64,000 nt of DNA from contig CANMWA010000001.1 in assembly GCA_947501475.1 (NCBI GenBank), forward strand, positions 682,001-746,000, read 5' to 3'. This DNA is from an uncultured Aquimarina sp. (lineage in GTDB: Bacteria > Bacteroidota > Bacteroidia > Flavobacteriales > Flavobacteriaceae). The position numbers were made by a program, and so were the translations under genes. Position 1 is the first letter of the stretch, and each line of letters begins with the position of its first letter. Positions 46,835 through 55,100 of this stretch are shown here, in pieces. Under the pieces are notes generated by a model. It worked only from the letters and a program-made list of their open reading frames with translations. It made no database searches and was not told where the DNA came from.

Positions 46835-48412
46835 ATGACACAACATAAACACATTATAAATAGGCAAATCATCGAGATACAGCTACCAAAAAAAGCAGAT
46901 GCATTTGGCATACAGCAAACCTTAGGTAAGCTCTATAGCGAACAGTTTACACCTATTATAGATAAACTATTGTGTGATCGCTATGGTAGGGATGAAAAGA
47001 AACGATATCAGATAGATCAGCTAACTGTAGACTTAGGAAATGTACAGATAGAGAATATAGCGGCAGTATTTACAGAAAAATTTAACGATGCATTAATTGC
47101 AGTTGAAGATTCGGGGGATGTAGAAGATGTTATAGAAGAAAAGGCTGAGATACCTCAAAAAACACCTTTACAAGTGGTGTCGTATTTTCTGAAGACCGGT
47201 AGGCTTCCTTGGTGGTCAGGTAACACCACTAAAACCTATTTGTCAGAACAATTAGACCAACTCATTAAAACGCCAGATACCACTTTTAAAGAGTTTTTAG
47301 TGCAACTGCCTTTGAATCATGTATATCAGGATCGCTTTTTATATACGTTTACAGAAGAACAAATCCTTTTGTGTCTTCAGGTATTAACTGATATTTCTAT
47401 ACAAGGCTTGTCTACGGTTAAAAAGGGACTGCGAGATAGGATTCCAAAGAATGCTGGAGTTACTGATCTTAATATTGAAAATACCTTTTGGAAAGTCGCA
47501 TTTTATCAGGTCCCTAAAGCTATCGATTATAAAAATTTAATAGCTGATTGCGAGCGGCAAATAGTGCAGGAATTAGGTATAGATGTAAAAGAGTCAAAAA
47601 AAGAAAATCAAAATACCTATCTACCCGCTATTCGGTCGTTAGTAGAAAAGCATAAAACAAAATACGCTGGTGATACGGTTTGGCAACAACTTTTTCAACA
47701 GGTGTCCAAGATAGTGAACAGCCCTTCTTTTTATAAACTAGATTTCCGTTTGCTAAAAGAATTTCAGCAGTTGTTAGCAATTGAGAAGATAGAAAACAAT
47801 TTGCAACTGATCGCCAGACATCTTCATGTATTAGAAGCTGCCTTGAAACCGCTACAACCAGATGTCAAGCCTGTGGTGATAGAAAAGTTGCAATCCAGTT
47901 TTGAAGATACAGACTTTATTACCATACAAAATGCAGGATTAGTGCTCTTGTGGCCCTTTCTGCAACGATTTTTTGAAAATCTGGAGGTGATAGAGAATAA
48001 GATATTTCATAATGAAATGGCGCGACATAAAGCCGTTTGTGCTTTACAGTATCTGTGTAATACAGCAGAAACAGAACTTTTTGAAGGGATGTTACCATTT
48101 ACAAAAGTACTCTGCGGTGTTCCCTTAGAAAATACGATACCTCCTATATCCCTTTCTGTAGCAGAAAAAGAAATGGCCGAAGGTCTGTTAAGTGCTGTGA
48201 TAAAGCGTGGTCCTCATTGGGGGAATTTATCACTAGATGGGTTTCGTGCTTCTTATTTATGCAGACAAGGTTCCTTGAGAACCCGTGATGGGCATTGGCT
48301 GCTGCAGGTGCAAAAAGAAACCTATGATATCACTTTAGAAAAATTGCCTTGGGGCATGAATACGGTAAAGTTACCGTGGATGAATGAAATTATACTAGTA
48401 GAATGGTTATAA
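46835..48412 (+). CDS. eCIS tape measure-type protein (Afp14-like)
   Basis: A 525-residue protein of the type annotated as contractile injection system tape measure. The opening (HIINRQIIEIQLPKKADAFGIQQTLGKLY) and the IDQLTVDLGNVQ segment are typical, followed by a PLQVVSYFLKTGRLPWWS motif. It should set tube length. Family homologues lie between baseplate and ATPase genes as here. Confidence 0.85.
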   Translation: MTQHKHIINRQIIEIQLPKKADAFGIQQTLGKLYSEQFTPIIDKLLCDRYGRDEKKRYQIDQLTVDLGNVQIENIAAVFTEKFNDALIAVEDSGDVEDVIEEKAEIPQKTPLQVVSYFLKTGRLPWWSGNTTKTYLSEQLDQLIKTPDTTFKEFLVQLPLNHVYQDRFLYTFTEEQILLCLQVLTDISIQGLSTVKKGLRDRIPKNAGVTDLNIENTFWKVAFYQVPKAIDYKNLIADCERQIVQELGIDVKESKKENQNTYLPAIRSLVEKHKTKYAGDTVWQQLFQQVSKIVNSPSFYKLDFRLLKEFQQLLAIEKIENNLQLIARHLHVLEAALKPLQPDVKPVVIEKLQSSFEDTDFITIQNAGLVLLWPFLQRFFENLEVIENKIFHNEMARHKAVCALQYLCNTAETELFEGMLPFTKVLCGVPLENTIPPISLSVAEKEMAEGLLSAVIKRGPHWGNLSLDGFRASYLCRQGSLRTRDGHWLLQVQKETYDITLEKLPWGMNTVKLPWMNEIILVEWL

Positions 48413-48462
48413 ATAATAGAAAATGAAGCAAATAGAAATAGGAAGCTAAACTAACAGGTTTT

Positions 48463-48591
48463 ATGGAGATCTTGAATGAAATTTTATTCAGTGAGATTTT
48501 TGAAGTTTTAATGTTACGCTTTAAAATCTTTTTTCACCAGTATAAGATTTGTTTTTCGTTAAAAAATTCTGAAGCCTTGGAAGAATTTTAG
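48463..48591 (+). CDS. Possible 42-residue ORF between tape measure and ATPase
   Basis: An open frame of 42 codons (MEILNEILFSEIF...), hydrophobic and basic, ending inside a repeat-like stretch. No recognised family. It may be chance. Confidence 0.2.
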   Translation: MEILNEILFSEIFEVLMLRFKIFFHQYKICFSLKNSEALEEF

Positions 48592-48682
48592 AAAAACAAA
48601 TTTGGTTTTCGGTGTAACCGAAAAATACCTTGAAAAAAGTGCCTTTTCTTTTGTTTCGTTTTCTTTGGGCAAGCAAAGAAAA
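48570..48682. repeat. Interspersed hairpin repeat before the ATPase gene
   Basis: Contains two perfect stems: TTTTCGGT/ACCGAAAA (48606-48624) and TTTTCTTTG-GGCAAG-CAAAGAAAA (48659-48682). Sequences of this TTTCTTTGGGCAAGCAAAGAAA kind recur in Flavobacteriaceae intergenic DNA, as far as I recall. The second stem ends on the A of the first possible ATG of the ATPase gene. Confidence 0.6.
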
Positions 48683-50100
48683 TGAAAAAATATACTATGG
48701 AAAAACAAGCATTTATTTCTGATGATCAAGTTTTTATGAAATCAAATAGTGATGACCAATGGGCACAAAATGCACAGGTATTGACCGATGAATTGTCGTG
48801 GCTAAGTTTGGTGATCCATACTCGATTAGAGCTACATTTTGGGCAAGACACACCTTATCAATCCATCGATGAATTGCTTCCTCCCAATGTAATGGAAAAG
48901 GAGGGTACCTATGCAGCGTTTATACAAAAGACAGATCTAAACACAGCAGAACGGCTAGTTTTAATACTGGGACTTGTGCCTCATATCAAACCAGAAGTGT
49001 TAGATATCATGCTAACCAAAAATAAAGATTATGACCGACGATATAGTGAGTTTGGGGGATTGCTGCTAGAGGGGCATTTGGGATTAATTCCTACAGCAGA
49101 GACGGCCATGTTTATATTAGCAGGTGATGATCTGACCAGGCGGTTGAATTATCAGTATATCTTTGCTGAAGATCATGTATTTGCGACCGAGCAGGTCATT
49201 AAGGGGAGAGGGCAGAAAAAAGCGGGGCCATGGTTGAGTAGCACCTGGATGGTGGCAGATGAGTATATAGGATCTCTGATTAGTGGTAAACCCTACCATC
49301 CTACATATAGTCCCGATTTTCCTGCGCAACTGATCACTACGCAACTAGAATGGGAGGATATCGTATTGAGTAGAAATACCGCCGAATATCTTCAAGAGAT
49401 CAGGGATTGGATAGCGCAAGGTCATGTGTTGATGGATGATCTGGGGCTAGGTAAAATGCTAAAACCAGGATACAAGAGCTTGTTTTATGGCCCTCCGGGT
49501 ACCGGAAAAACAATGACTGCTGCTTTGCTAGGTAAAAGTACGAACAAACAGGTTTATAAAATAGATCTGAGTATGGTTGTCTCTAAATACATTGGCGAAA
49601 CCGAGAAAAACCTGGCAAAAGTATTTGATCAGGCAGCAAAACGAGATTGGATTTTGTTTTTTGACGAAGCAGACTCCCTTTTTGGCAAGCGTACCCAGAT
49701 GAATAGTGCCAATGACCGATACGGAAACCAGGAGATTGGGTATTTGTTACAACGTATCGAAGACTTCCCGGGAGTAGTGATTTTAGCATCCAACCTAAAG
49801 GACAATATAGATGAAGCCTTTACGCGTCGTTTCCAATCCATGGTAGCGTTTAGCATGCCAGGTGTAGAAGAACGCTATACACTCTGGGAACAATCTTTTT
49901 CTACCAAGCTGCCATTGGATGCTACGGTAGATCTGTGGACCATCGCAGAAAAGTATGAGTTATCTGGGGGTGTGATGATCAATGTGGTGCGTAAAGCTAC
50001 GCTTAGGGCGGTGACACGCCAACAAAAAACGATATCACAAAAAGAACTGGAAACGGCAATTCATCAAGAATTACAAAAAGAAGGGATCATTCTAAACTAA
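48682..50100 (+). CDS. eCIS AAA+ ATPase (Afp15-like)
   Basis: A 472-residue AAA+ ATPase. Walker A GPPGTGKT (270-277), Walker B FFDEAD (326-331) and the arginine-finger region near DEAFTRRF are visible; the first 240 residues are the family-specific N-terminal part. Required for assembly or cargo loading in PVC/Afp systems. The first ATG lies at the edge of a hairpin repeat, so Met6 (48697) may be the true start. Confidence 0.93.
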   Translation: MKKYTMEKQAFISDDQVFMKSNSDDQWAQNAQVLTDELSWLSLVIHTRLELHFGQDTPYQSIDELLPPNVMEKEGTYAAFIQKTDLNTAERLVLILGLVPHIKPEVLDIMLTKNKDYDRRYSEFGGLLLEGHLGLIPTAETAMFILAGDDLTRRLNYQYIFAEDHVFATEQVIKGRGQKKAGPWLSSTWMVADEYIGSLISGKPYHPTYSPDFPAQLITTQLEWEDIVLSRNTAEYLQEIRDWIAQGHVLMDDLGLGKMLKPGYKSLFYGPPGTGKTMTAALLGKSTNKQVYKIDLSMVVSKYIGETEKNLAKVFDQAAKRDWILFFDEADSLFGKRTQMNSANDRYGNQEIGYLLQRIEDFPGVVILASNLKDNIDEAFTRRFQSMVAFSMPGVEERYTLWEQSFSTKLPLDATVDLWTIAEKYELSGGVMINVVRKATLRAVTRQQKTISQKELETAIHQELQKEGIILN

Positions 50101-50108
50101 AGGATACA

Positions 50109-51182
50109 ATGACACATAAAAAGAAAGTAAGAATACTCTCATTAGATGGTGGGGGAATAAGGGGGATTATCCCGGCACTGATTATTAAATATGCAGAGGA
50201 ATACCTGCAGAAAAAGGTACCGGGATCCACCATCGCAGATCACTTTGATTTTATTGCAGGGACTAGTACAGGAGGAATTCTATCTGGTATTTATTTGACA
50301 CCACAGTCAGAAAATAAAAATAAAGCGAAGTACAGCGCTTCAGAAGCATTGGATTTTTATGTGAACGAAGGATACAAGATATTTAATGATTCAAGGACTA
50401 GTAACTGGAAACGATTGTGGGGACTTACGAATGCTACAGAATATAGCCCGCGTCATCTGGAACAAGTGCTTAAAGAAATGTTTGGCGAGTTAGTAATGAG
50501 CGAATTGATAAAACCCTGTATGGTACCTACCTATAATATGGATACAAAATCTTCTTTCTTTTTTACAAGTATAGAGAATACATCAAAAAGAGAGTTTTTG
50601 GTACGGGATGTATTACGTTCTACATCAGCGGCGCCTACATATTTTCCGCCAGCAGTAATACACAATAAAGCGCCAAAGCCCAAGCTAGAGGAGACCCAAA
50701 TGCGAAACATAGATGGGGGTGTTTTTGCCAATAATCCTTTATTATGTGCCTATGCAGAGGTACGCAATACACATTTTAGAGAGCGAAATAATAAAGAACC
50801 ATCGGCTAGTGATATGTATGTGTTGTCAATAGGTACAGGAGCAGGAGACGCTATATTTAAAAAAACACAAAAAAGCCACAAATGGGGTTTGTTACGATGG
50901 GCAAAATCCATCCCAGAAATTATGATGGATGCTAGTATAGATACCGTATCCTATCAAATGAAAGAAATATTCGATACCCTGCAACCAGATGATCTTGGAT
51001 CGTTTCTAAGAATAGATACACCAAATGAGGCTAAAAATTATGACTTAGATATGACTAATGCTTCTAGTGATAATATCACAAAACTATTAGAAGCAGGAGA
51101 AAAAACATTAGAACATGCGAGAACCAACGGACTGGATACATTCTTAGATGGCCTTTTGGATGAAGAGAGCGAAGACTCATAA
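50109..51182 (+). CDS. Patatin-like phospholipase (likely eCIS cargo)
   Basis: A 357-residue patatin. Oxyanion motif DGGGIRG (13-19), nucleophile GTSTG with Ser53 and catalytic Asp202 in DGG are all present. Such enzymes cleave acyl chains from phospholipids. No signal peptide. It lies 8 bp after the ATPase and 16 bp before the first DUF4157 gene, so it is probably loaded in the tube or acts with it. It resembles CapV-type enzymes, but no nucleotide cyclase gene is present. Confidence 0.9.
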   Translation: MTHKKKVRILSLDGGGIRGIIPALIIKYAEEYLQKKVPGSTIADHFDFIAGTSTGGILSGIYLTPQSENKNKAKYSASEALDFYVNEGYKIFNDSRTSNWKRLWGLTNATEYSPRHLEQVLKEMFGELVMSELIKPCMVPTYNMDTKSSFFFTSIENTSKREFLVRDVLRSTSAAPTYFPPAVIHNKAPKPKLEETQMRNIDGGVFANNPLLCAYAEVRNTHFRERNNKEPSASDMYVLSIGTGAGDAIFKKTQKSHKWGLLRWAKSIPEIMMDASIDTVSYQMKEIFDTLQPDDLGSFLRIDTPNEAKNYDLDMTNASSDNITKLLEAGEKTLEHARTNGLDTFLDGLLDEESEDS

Positions 51183-51198
51183 CTTAAAACCATGGTAG

Positions 51199-52674
51199 AT
51201 GAAAACACAAGCAGATAAAACACAAGAATCTCAAAACTCGATTACCCCAAGAGTTACTAGTGAACCTAGTGACGGAGGTACGGCACAACTAGTTGATAAC
51301 CGTACCTCTACTATCGATCAGCAAAAACTGAGAACAACGATGAATGCTTCTACAGAAAATAGTACGAATCCCTTACAACTAAAAGCGAGCCCTGAGCGGA
51401 GTCGAAGGGCGAATAACACCGGTCTGCCTGACAACTTAAAATCTGGGGTCGAAAACCTCTCTGGTTATAGTATGGATGATGTAAAAGTACACTACAACTC
51501 AAGCAAGCCTGCACAACTACAGGCCCATGCTTATGCCCAGGGTACAGATATTCATTTGGCGCCAGGACAACAAAAGCACTTACCTCACGAAGCTTGGCAC
51601 GTGGTACAGCAAAAACAAGGTCGTGTAAAACCTACCATGCAATTTAAAGGCAAGGTAAATATCAATGATAATACTGGGTTGGAGAAAGAGGCGGATGTGA
51701 TGGGAGCGAAGGCTTTAAGAGGTGGGATCTTGCAGGAAGGTAGAAGTTTATCCACGACAGAGCTAAACATCCGTTCGAGGGCTTCGTCAACTGCCCAACT
51801 TAGTGTTATTCAATGTGAATTTGGGGATGAATTACAAAGAGAGATAGATACTTTCATAGAACGCCTGGATGACCTGATTGCAGAAAGTGAGGCTGAACAT
51901 GGAGGTGCATTTAGATTTATAGAAGTGGATGCTTTATTAGAAGGAGCCCCAGCGCAAATGGCAGAGGGATTACTTCTTTTTCTTAATAATGGAGATACAG
52001 CTACAGGTTCAGTAATGGCAGAATGGCTTATTGAGGAACTCAAGAAAAAGTTTGGCTATGATCAAGTAGCCGATTTAAAAAACATGCTACTAAAGCGTTT
52101 AGGGTGGGGTAATTTAAAATTTAAGACCAAGGGACAAAATTTAAAATATTTCATGGAAAACCCAAGAAACAGGAATGTACGTGATGCTATGCGAGCAAAA
52201 CTTACTGGATATCCAGACCCAGAAGGGAAATTGAAAGAGTTGATTACGTCGGGTTGGGATGCTCCTACAATAAAACAAGTACAGCCAGGGGATACATTTT
52301 ACAAATTGATGAAACCAGGCGAAGACTTCAAGAGTACACATTCTACATATTATGTAAGTTGGGATGAATTGCAGATCATTTTGGGAGGAGAACATCTTGC
52401 TGATCATTTGGGTTTGCCGCTAATCAATTATCAGGCGGTGTATTGTGTATATGAGATTAAGGCAAGACAACCCACTCAAGTTTTTCAGTCAACCATCGCC
52501 CAAACGGAGCAAAGAATCCCTACTAGTAATACCAAGATGAAAAATTCTGGGGGCAGGCAACAAACTTTGATTCTAGACAGTAATTCTGCGAATTGGGAAA
52601 AGATTGAAAGAGCGAAGTACCTGCTCGACCCGAATGAAATAGAATTAATGCGTCTGGCTGAATTACAAGAGTGA
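51199..52674 (+). CDS. DUF4157 eCIS effector 1 with unknown C-terminal domain
   Basis: A 491-residue polymorphic effector. Residues 1-64 are a disordered lead, 65-70 (PERSRR) are encoded by a repetitive DNA element, and 74-172 form the eCIS-associated DUF4157 domain with zincin motif HEAWH (130-134) and downstream EKEAD (162-166). Residues 200-491 are a variable C-terminal domain I do not recognise; PGDTFYKL, YYVSWDEL, LGLP and GGRQQ motifs suggest an ADP-ribosyltransferase- or NADase-like fold at most, a weak guess. The first 175 residues match effector 2 closely. Confidence 0.85.
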   Translation: MKTQADKTQESQNSITPRVTSEPSDGGTAQLVDNRTSTIDQQKLRTTMNASTENSTNPLQLKASPERSRRANNTGLPDNLKSGVENLSGYSMDDVKVHYNSSKPAQLQAHAYAQGTDIHLAPGQQKHLPHEAWHVVQQKQGRVKPTMQFKGKVNINDNTGLEKEADVMGAKALRGGILQEGRSLSTTELNIRSRASSTAQLSVIQCEFGDELQREIDTFIERLDDLIAESEAEHGGAFRFIEVDALLEGAPAQMAEGLLLFLNNGDTATGSVMAEWLIEELKKKFGYDQVADLKNMLLKRLGWGNLKFKTKGQNLKYFMENPRNRNVRDAMRAKLTGYPDPEGKLKELITSGWDAPTIKQVQPGDTFYKLMKPGEDFKSTHSTYYVSWDELQIILGGEHLADHLGLPLINYQAVYCVYEIKARQPTQVFQSTIAQTEQRIPTSNTKMKNSGGRQQTLILDSNSANWEKIERAKYLLDPNEIELMRLAELQE

Positions 52675-52843
52675 GCAGTCCCACTAGCTCCCGCTAGCAT
52701 ATTTTGCTAGTGGCGGCAACAGGAAATAAAGTAATTATAGCTAGATAAGAAATAAAATGTAGAGAGGTCATAGATATTCGCAGAGTTGTGAGTTTACAAC
52801 TTGTATCTATAAAATGTCTCATTAAAAAAGCAGATAGTGTACT
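52675..52843. repeat. Composite palindromic repeat after effector 1
   Basis: Contains the stem CCGCTAGCA/TGCTAGTGG (52691-52714) and an AGTTTACAACTT palindrome near 52793-52804. The same two elements, in the same order, follow effector 2. Confidence 0.75.
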
Positions 52844-54277
52844 ATGGAAACACAAACAGATAAAACACAAGAATCTCAAAACTTGATTACCCCAAAGGTT
52901 TCTAATGAAACCAGTAGCGGGGGCACGGCACAACTAGTAGATAACCGTGCCTCTACTATTGATCAACGCAAGTTACAGGGTGCGATGAATGCTTCTGAAG
53001 AGAATAGTCCGAATCCAATACAACGCAAAGAGACTCTTGAGCGAAGTCGAAGGGCAAACAAAACAGGCCTACCCGACAATCTAAAATCTGGGATCGAAAA
53101 TCTCTCTGGCTACAGTATGGATGATGTAAAGGTACATTACAACTCTAGTAAACCAGCACAATTACAAGCACATGCCTATGCACAGGGTACTGACATTCAT
53201 TTGGCATCTGGGCAAGAAAAACATTTACCTCACGAAGCTTGGCACGTAGTACAGCAAAAACAAGGACGAGTAAGACCAACCAGGCAACTAAAAAGTAAAG
53301 TGAATATCAACGATAATGCTGGTCTAGAGAAAGAGGCGGATGTGATGGGGGAAAAAGCATTAAGAAAAAGCAATAAACAACATTTTGATAGGAGCCGTGA
53401 GGTTGAAAGAGGAGAATTAATGAAGAAGGGAGGGGGAGAGCATATAATTCAGAGGGCGAAATGGGGTCCTGGGGTGGATGCGATATTAGTGCACGGTTTA
53501 GTTAAGGAAACAATAGGACCAATGGATGAGAGGGTGGTTAACTGGCACACAACGGCCCCGAATGTCACCCTAAGATCTTTGGGAGGAGGGATGATGAAAA
53601 ATGCGATTTTAGTTAATGGGGTGGATGTTTTATTGGTGCAGATAAAAAATGATAAAGGTACAAGTACATTAGAGGACTTTGAAGCACTAGCAGACGAGGA
53701 GATACGTACATTAAGGCAGATTTCAAGAAATGGCGCGCCTACGGTGGATGTGCGTTCTGCGAGGAAGCCGCAAGATCCTAATATATTTAAATTAAAAGTG
53801 ATGGAATTGGAGGAAGATATGATTGAGGCGGGGTATTCGTTAGAAATGATGCTCGGATATGTAGGTAATATACCGCCTAATGCCGTAGGATTTGTAGAAG
53901 AAAGCGTTCCGGGGGCTGAGTATGGGAAAAAAGATGAGGAAAAGATGGCGTTCAAAGATGAGCTGAGAAGTCTAACGGTGAATGGGAAGTGGAAAGCGCG
54001 TAAGGATTTAAGAGCGATTTTGAGTTCATGGAACAAAAAGGAATGGTTGGATTTTGCTATAAAATTCGGAAAGAATGGCGGTATAAAAGTTATAGATCCG
54101 GCACCTGCGGTAATGAAGGCTGGAGGGATGGAAAACGACCGGAATGTTGAGGCAGAATTAAATGAACTATTGGAAATAGTAGGGAATCCAAGTATTTTCG
54201 ATTGGGTATCTGAAAGAGTTGGCTGGTTCAAGAATTGGATAGCGAAGAACCGTCCCCGTTTCGGCCGCTCCCGCTAG
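52844..54277 (+). CDS. DUF4157 eCIS effector 2 with a different unknown C-terminal domain
   Basis: A 477-residue paralogue of effector 1. The first 172 residues align without gaps (HEAWH at 130-134; EKEAD at 162-166; LERSRR at 65-70 encoded by the repeat). Residues 195-477 are unrelated to effector 1 and I recognise no family; RAKWGPGVDAILVHGLVKETIG begins the new module. The coding strand is visibly G-rich here, unlike neighbours. The stop codon lies within the palindromic repeat that follows, so the final residues (GRSR) are repeat-encoded. This looks like a swapped or truncated toxin module. Confidence 0.85.
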   Translation: METQTDKTQESQNLITPKVSNETSSGGTAQLVDNRASTIDQRKLQGAMNASEENSPNPIQRKETLERSRRANKTGLPDNLKSGIENLSGYSMDDVKVHYNSSKPAQLQAHAYAQGTDIHLASGQEKHLPHEAWHVVQQKQGRVRPTRQLKSKVNINDNAGLEKEADVMGEKALRKSNKQHFDRSREVERGELMKKGGGEHIIQRAKWGPGVDAILVHGLVKETIGPMDERVVNWHTTAPNVTLRSLGGGMMKNAILVNGVDVLLVQIKNDKGTSTLEDFEALADEEIRTLRQISRNGAPTVDVRSARKPQDPNIFKLKVMELEEDMIEAGYSLEMMLGYVGNIPPNAVGFVEESVPGAEYGKKDEEKMAFKDELRSLTVNGKWKARKDLRAILSSWNKKEWLDFAIKFGKNGGIKVIDPAPAVMKAGGMENDRNVEAELNELLEIVGNPSIFDWVSERVGWFKNWIAKNRPRFGRSR

Positions 54278-54432
54278 CATCTTCTGCTAGTGGTAGCAAG
54301 AGTAAGATGATGATTGTCACCGCTCTGCGAAGTTTACAACTTCGTAGCGTAAACAGTGAGAAGTTATGTGTATGGGAAAGATATGTGAAATGCTACGAAG
54401 TCACAGATATTCTTAGCACATATAAGATATAG
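54271..54432. repeat. Composite palindromic repeat after effector 2
   Basis: Stem CCGCTAGCA/TGCTAGTGG (54271-54293) and GCGAAGTT/AACTTCG (54327-54344) match the elements after effector 1. The short open frame at 54235-54432 is an artefact of this repeat. Confidence 0.75.
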
Positions 54433-54503
54433 TAAAAAAAATATTTATTTATTACTATGACCTTACAGGCAACCTATGTAAAGAATACATAAAATTTTAG
54501 AAT

Positions 54504-55100
54504 ATGATAGTTTTATTAGACAACGGACATGGTGGATTAATTAATTTAGAATATCAAACCGAAGGAAAGAGAAGTCCAATATGGAATGATAGCTCCCAAC
54601 TTTTTGAAGGTGAATTTAATAGAGCTATAGTAAATGGAATTATTCAAGAATTAACACGATTAAATATACCTTATGTAAATATAGCACCAGAATATTGGGA
54701 TGTAAGTTTAGAAACTAGAATAAATCGAGCTAATAAATATGCAGCTGAAGAATGCTTTTATTTAAGTATACATGCTAATGCTGGTGGTGGTAACGGATGC
54801 GAGTTTTTTACATCACTTGGAGATACTAAAAGTGATAAAATAGCAACAATATTTGGTAATACATATCAAGATGAGTTTCCAAATAAAACCTTACGAACAG
54901 ATTTTTCTGATGGGGATTTAGACAAAGAAAATCATTTTTATGTACTTACTAAAACAAAAATGCCAGCTATTCTTACAGAGAACTTTTTTATGGATAATGA
55001 AGAAGAGTGTAAAAGAATATTAATGACAAAAAAGGGACGGGGAAAAATTATAAAATATCATTTAGATGCTATTTTAAGAGTAAAAGAAGAATTGTTTTAA
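54504..55100 (+). CDS. N-acetylmuramoyl-L-alanine amidase, leaderless
   Basis: A 198-residue Amidase_3 enzyme. Zn ligands H9 (DNGHGG), E37 (EGEFN), H90 (SIHANA) and catalytic E159 (ILTENFF) are visible. It cuts the bond between muramic acid and the stem peptide. There is no signal peptide or wall-binding domain, so it needs a partner, cell lysis or injection to reach peptidoglycan. Lying just after the eCIS cargo, it may help release particles or be cargo itself. Confidence 0.85.
   Translation: MIVLLDNGHGGLINLEYQTEGKRSPIWNDSSQLFEGEFNRAIVNGIIQELTRLNIPYVNIAPEYWDVSLETRINRANKYAAEECFYLSIHANAGGGNGCEFFTSLGDTKSDKIATIFGNTYQDEFPNKTLRTDFSDGDLDKENHFYVLTKTKMPAILTENFFMDNEEECKRILMTKKGRGKIIKYHLDAILRVKEELF

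Larger units (their letters stand above)
29081..54277 (+). other. Extracellular contractile injection system (eCIS) locus
   Basis: A run of co-directional genes holds every class of part of an Afp/PVC/MAC-type device: cap, sheath, tubes, LysM adaptor, spike, gp25, PAAR, baseplate J, fibres, second baseplate protein, tape measure, AAA+ ATPase and cargo. Absence of capsid, terminase and portal genes excludes a prophage; absence of TssJ/L/M excludes a canonical T6SS. The first gene is the DUF4255 cap, an order seen in Bacteroidota systems. Confidence 0.95.

Noticed and set aside
50109..51182. CBASS anti-phage system based on the patatin gene
   Set aside because: No CD-NTase or other CBASS gene is adjacent; the context is eCIS cargo.
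53449..54231. 260-codon open frame antisense to effector 2
   Set aside because: It mirrors the G-rich coding strand of the effector module, has no recognisable domain, and the sense frame continues the DUF4157 protein.
29081..54277. Prophage or T6SS interpretation of the contractile locus
   Set aside because: No capsid, portal, terminase or integrase genes, and no TssJ/TssL/TssM membrane complex; DUF4255, DUF5908, LysM adaptor and AAA+ ATPase are eCIS markers.
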